From JAQGMJ01 sp036271855 (GTDB lineage: Bacteria; Pseudomonadota; Gammaproteobacteria; Burkholderiales; JAEUOS01): a DNA stretch of 8,346 nucleotides. The notes below the pieces were generated by a model, which was given only the letters and a program-made list of their open reading frames with translations, searched no databases and had not been told where the DNA came from. This document shows, one piece after another, positions 5,885 through 8,346 of the stretch; positions within the stretch are counted from its first letter, which is position 1, and every line of letters begins with the position of its first letter. Where the stretch lies: the NCBI GenBank assembly GCA_036271855.1, contig DATAZV010000137.1:1-8346 (forward strand), read 5' to 3'. The translations under genes were made by a program, and so were the position numbers.

Positions 5885-7525
5885 ATGAGAACCATCTTCA
5901 CTCGGACCCCTTTGCTGGCCTTGATGCTGGCCCTTTGCCTGTCCGCGTTCGCCGCGCCGCCGAAGGCGCCGGTCAAGCCGCAGGAGATGTTCGATTATTC
6001 GGCAGTGCAAGGCGATACCCTCACCGGCATTAGCGCGCGCTTTCTGGAAAACGGCAATGCCTGGCAGCGGTTGCTGAAGTACAACCGGATTGGCAATCCG
6101 GACCACATCAATCCCGGCGAGATCATCCATATGCCGTTGGAATGGATGAAGCGCGACCCGGCAACCCTGTCGGCACTGACTTCACGGGGCGACGTCCAGG
6201 TGGTGCGCAATGGCAGCGCCGCGCCCCTGCCGGCCGGCGCGGCGCTGGCCAAGGGCGACGAGGTGCGCACCGGCAGCGATGGCTACGTGACCCTGCGCCT
6301 GGCCGACGGCTCGGTGCTCAAACTGCCGGCCGATTCGCGCCTGACGGTGCAAAACGCAGAGAAGATCCGCGACACCGAGGCGGTGCGCAGCAAGATGCAA
6401 TTGCTCAAGGGCCGTGTCGAAGCCGTAGTGACCAAGTTCAAGGGCTCAGGCAACCGTTTCGAGGTCACCACCGAGCAGGCGGTGGCGGGGGTGCGCGGCA
6501 CCGAGTTTCGCGTCGCCACCGACGGCGGCAGCACGGCTTCCGAAGTGCTGGATGGCAAGGTCGCTTTCGACGGCGAAGGCGCGGCCGCGGGCAAGAGCGC
6601 GCAACTGGCGGCGGGTTTCGGCAGCAAGGCCTCGAGCAGCGGTGAACTGCTGCCGCCGATACAACTGCTGCCGGCGCCGGTGCTGGGCACCCTGCCCTTG
6701 CAGGAACGCCTGGTGGTGCGCTTCACTTTCGTAGCACTCGACGGCGCGCAGAAATACCGCGCCCAGGTCGGCCGCGACGCGCAGTTTTTCGACGTGGTCG
6801 CCGACACCGTGGTGGAAGCGCCCAACCTGCGCTTCGCCGGGCTGGACGATGGCCCCTATTTCCTGCGCGTGCGCGGCATCGACAGCAACGGCCTGGAAGG
6901 TCGCGACGCGGTTTATCCCTTCAGCGTGAAGGCGCGGCCGGAGCCGCCGCTGGTCTCCGCGCCGGTGGACCGCAGCAAGGTGCGCGTGGCGCCGGTGGGG
7001 TTTGCCTGGGCCACCATCGACGGCGGGGCCAAGTACCGCATGCAGGTTGCGCGCGACGCGGCTTTCAGCGACATCGTGTTCGAAGCCAACGACATTGGCG
7101 ACACAAAAATCACCGCGCCGGCGACACTGCCGCTGGGCGACTACTACTGGCGCATCCGCACCCTGCTGGGAAGCGACATCGGCCCGTGGAGCGATGTGCG
7201 CAGCTTCCACCTGCTGCCGCCACCGGCGGTGCCGGAGCCGCCCAAGCTGGAAGGCAATCGCGTCAGGTTCTCCTGGGTCGGCGAACCCGGCCAGACCTTC
7301 GTGTTCCAGGTGGCGCGCGATGCAAAATTCGAAAAGATGGTGTTCGAGGAAAAGCTGAGCGAGCCGGTGCTGGACAAGCCCAAGCCCAGGAGCGGCAACT
7401 ACTACATGCGTTACCGCGCGATTGATGCCGATGGTTTCGAAGGCCCGTTCACCGCACCGCAGCGCTTCACCATCGATCCGCCCAAGGTGGGCAGTTCAGC
7501 CAACGTCTACAGCGGCGACGAGTAG
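5885..7525 (+). CDS. Exported LysM- and FecR-domain protein with fibronectin-III-like repeats
   Basis: The 546-residue protein begins with a Sec-type signal peptide (basic MRTIFTR, hydrophobic 9-20, likely cleavage after AFA at 21-23), so it acts in the periplasm or outside. A LysM domain at about 37-84 (YSAVQGDTLTGIS ... INPGEIIHMP) should bind peptidoglycan glycan. A FecR-type domain spans about 102-243, including VRTGSDGYVTLRLADGS (127-143), MQLLKGRVEA (171-180) and VAGVRGTEFRV (200-210). Three fibronectin-III-like repeats follow (about 270-349, 358-445, 450-531). No C-terminal membrane helix, LPXTG or lipobox is seen; the tail is acidic. Unlike classical FecR anti-sigma regulators it has no cytoplasmic N-terminus, and no sigma factor or TonB receptor gene is adjacent, so iron-citrate signalling should not be assumed. 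A structural or scaffold role at the cell wall is plausible but unproven. ATG 5885 starts a clean signal peptide; the Shine-Dalgarno is weak. Confidence 0.88.
   Translation: MRTIFTRTPLLALMLALCLSAFAAPPKAPVKPQEMFDYSAVQGDTLTGISARFLENGNAWQRLLKYNRIGNPDHINPGEIIHMPLEWMKRDPATLSALTSRGDVQVVRNGSAAPLPAGAALAKGDEVRTGSDGYVTLRLADGSVLKLPADSRLTVQNAEKIRDTEAVRSKMQLLKGRVEAVVTKFKGSGNRFEVTTEQAVAGVRGTEFRVATDGGSTASEVLDGKVAFDGEGAAAGKSAQLAAGFGSKASSSGELLPPIQLLPAPVLGTLPLQERLVVRFTFVALDGAQKYRAQVGRDAQFFDVVADTVVEAPNLRFAGLDDGPYFLRVRGIDSNGLEGRDAVYPFSVKARPEPPLVSAPVDRSKVRVAPVGFAWATIDGGAKYRMQVARDAAFSDIVFEANDIGDTKITAPATLPLGDYYWRIRTLLGSDIGPWSDVRSFHLLPPPAVPEPPKLEGNRVRFSWVGEPGQTFVFQVARDAKFEKMVFEEKLSEPVLDKPKPRSGNYYMRYRAIDADGFEGPFTAPQRFTIDPPKVGSSANVYSGDE
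6692..7477 (+). repeat. Three degenerate coding repeats (Fn3-like) in the LysM-FecR protein
   Basis: At protein level three units of roughly 80-90 residues share two landmarks. The first is a (Q)V-A/G-RDA-x-F core, with RDA at residues 297-299, 390-392 and 478-480 (spacings 93 and 88). The second is an aromatic strand of the YFLRVR / YYWRIR / YYMRYR type at 325-330, 420-425 and 506-511, followed by a D-x-x-G or S-D-x-G-P turn. The units are old and diverged, with no long DNA identity, so this is domain duplication and not a tandem DNA repeat. Confidence 0.75.
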
Positions 7526-7530
7526 CGCGT

Positions 7531-8346
7531 TTAGTCAGCCGGGCCGTAGCCGGCCGGCCCGGCGAGACATTCGACCTGGAACAGGGCGCGGTCTTCCAGG
7601 CGCAGCGCGCTGAGCTGCCGGCCCCAGACGCAACCGGAGTCGAGGCCGCTGAGGTTTTCGGCCAGGTTCAGGCCGCGCGACGCCCAGTGGCCATAGATCA
7701 GGTTGATGCCGCGGGTGGCGCGCGCCGGCTCTTCGTACCAGGCGATATAACCGTTGGGCGCAACGTCGGTCTTGGTGCTGAACTCCATGCCGGCACCCTT
7801 TTTCAGCGGCGTGATAAAGCGCATGCGGGTGAAGGCGTTGATCAGCAGGCGCAGGCGATCGTAGCCGCCGAGACTTTCATCCCACGCGCTAGGCTCGCCG
7901 CCCTTCATGTGGGCGAACAGCGCAGGGTCGGTCATCAGTGCGCGCTCGACTTCGCCGGCCAGGGCAACGACCTTAGGCACATCCCATTGCGGCAGCACAC
8001 CCGCATGCACCATCAAGTGCCCGCTTTCGTAGTGCGCCAACTTGCGCGAACGCAGCCAGGCAATCAGTTCGCGCCGGTCCGGCTGCTGCAATATTTCCTG
8101 CATGGTGTCGCCACGATGCACCTTGCCGACCCCGGCGTCGATCATCAGCAGGTAGAGGTCGTGGTTGCCGAGCACGACGACGGCGGCATCGTCGAGGTCG
8201 CGCACGAAGCGCACCGTCTCGGCCGATTTGGGACCACGGTTGATCAGGTCGCCGGTGAACCAGAGGCGGTCGCGGCGCGCGTCGAAGCCGATTTTTTCCA
8301 GCAGCAGGCGCAGTTCGTCAAGGCAGCCCTGGATGTCGCCGATTGC
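7531..8346 (-). CDS. apaH: Symmetrical bis(5'-nucleosyl)-tetraphosphatase (ApaH), 5' end outside the window
   Basis: ApaH cuts diadenosine tetraphosphate (Ap4A) into two ADP and limits this stress-linked dinucleotide in the cytoplasm; bacterial ApaH is also known to remove Np4 caps from RNA. The visible 271 residues carry the metallophosphoesterase motifs: GDIQG at 3-7, GDLINRGP at 32-39, GNHD at 60-63, the histidine of VHAG (113-116) and GHWASRGL (219-226), plus the family ending LDSGCVWG (235-242). The frame is open to the right edge. Full ApaH proteins start only a few residues before GDIQGC, so about 4-5 codons are missing. An internal GTG at 8214 is not the start, since it would remove the first two catalytic motifs. 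The gene converges on the LysM-FecR gene with a 5-nt gap; its upstream neighbours are not seen. Confidence 0.95.
   Translation of the reverse strand, partial: AIGDIQGCLDELRLLLEKIGFDARRDRLWFTGDLINRGPKSAETVRFVRDLDDAAVVVLGNHDLYLLMIDAGVGKVHRGDTMQEILQQPDRRELIAWLRSRKLAHYESGHLMVHAGVLPQWDVPKVVALAGEVERALMTDPALFAHMKGGEPSAWDESLGGYDRLRLLINAFTRMRFITPLKKGAGMEFSTKTDVAPNGYIAWYEEPARATRGINLIYGHWASRGLNLAENLSGLDSGCVWGRQLSALRLEDRALFQVECLAGPAGYGPAD
7538..7563. terminator. GC-rich hairpin at the convergent gene ends, possible terminator
   Basis: GCCGGGCC (7538-7545) and GGCCCGGC (7556-7563) form a perfect 8-bp stem around a 10-nt loop, just past the stop of the LysM-FecR gene and inside the last codons of apaH. 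The two genes are only 5 nt apart, so a structure ending the rightward transcript would have to lie here. There is no T-run on either side, so it is not a standard intrinsic terminator. It may slow RNA polymerase or be a by-product of the coding sequence. Confidence 0.3.

Noticed and set aside
6446..7210. 254-codon minus-strand frame opposite the LysM-FecR gene
   Set aside because: Low-complexity His/Ala/Gly/Arg composition opposite a gene with signal peptide and domains.
5885..7525. FecR iron-citrate regulator of a TonB system
   Set aside because: No sigma factor or TonB receptor gene is adjacent, and the signal peptide plus LysM architecture differs from that of regulatory FecR.
7531..8214. 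apaH starting at the GTG at 8214
   Set aside because: The same frame continues to the right edge and encodes GDIQG and GDLINRGP, which are catalytic in this family.

Overview
The window is a GC-rich, densely coded piece of a bacterial chromosome. It holds seven protein-coding genes, one of them cut by the right edge. No tRNA, rRNA, CRISPR array, insertion sequence or phage gene was recognised. The order pyrB - degenerate pyrC - plsC-type acyltransferase, the lack of a pyrI regulatory gene, the GC-rich codon use and the LysM-FecR exported protein suggest a betaproteobacterium. This is inferred from gene order and protein style, not from a search.

Left part (1-3091, + strand): a compact operon of aspartate carbamoyltransferase (pyrB), a dihydroorotase-like protein that has lost almost all of its metal ligands (pyrC' or pyrX type), and a 1-acyl-glycerol-3-phosphate acyltransferase-like protein. 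pyrB and pyrC' are 3 nt apart. pyrC' and the acyltransferase share 4 nt (TTGA). In Pseudomonas an inactive PyrC' of this kind is a structural partner of PyrB, so the first two genes probably make one ATCase complex for the first committed step of pyrimidine synthesis. A catalytic dihydroorotase must then lie elsewhere in the genome.

Middle part (3206-4839, + strand): a DUF115/MptE-like protein of the kind annotated as motility accessory factor (Maf) glycosyltransferase. It is translationally coupled (ATGA overlap) to an 85-residue protein of unknown function. No flagellar gene is visible nearby. This pair is the least characterised part of the window.

Right part: a minus-strand SMP-30/gluconolactonase/LRE family hydrolase (4855-5736) is divergent, across 148 nt, from a plus-strand exported protein (5885-7525) with LysM, FecR and three fibronectin-III-like repeats. 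That gene converges, 5 nt apart, on minus-strand apaH (7531 to beyond the right edge), the symmetrical Ap4A hydrolase.

Four of the six starts visible in the window are, or may be, non-ATG (pyrB GTG, plsC TTG, the SMP-30 gene TTG, possibly the DUF115 gene TTG). The long extra open frames on the opposite strand of these genes are treated as GC-rich shadows. Nothing in the window proves a new system. The DUF115 + small protein pair and the LysM-FecR-repeat protein are the best leads.
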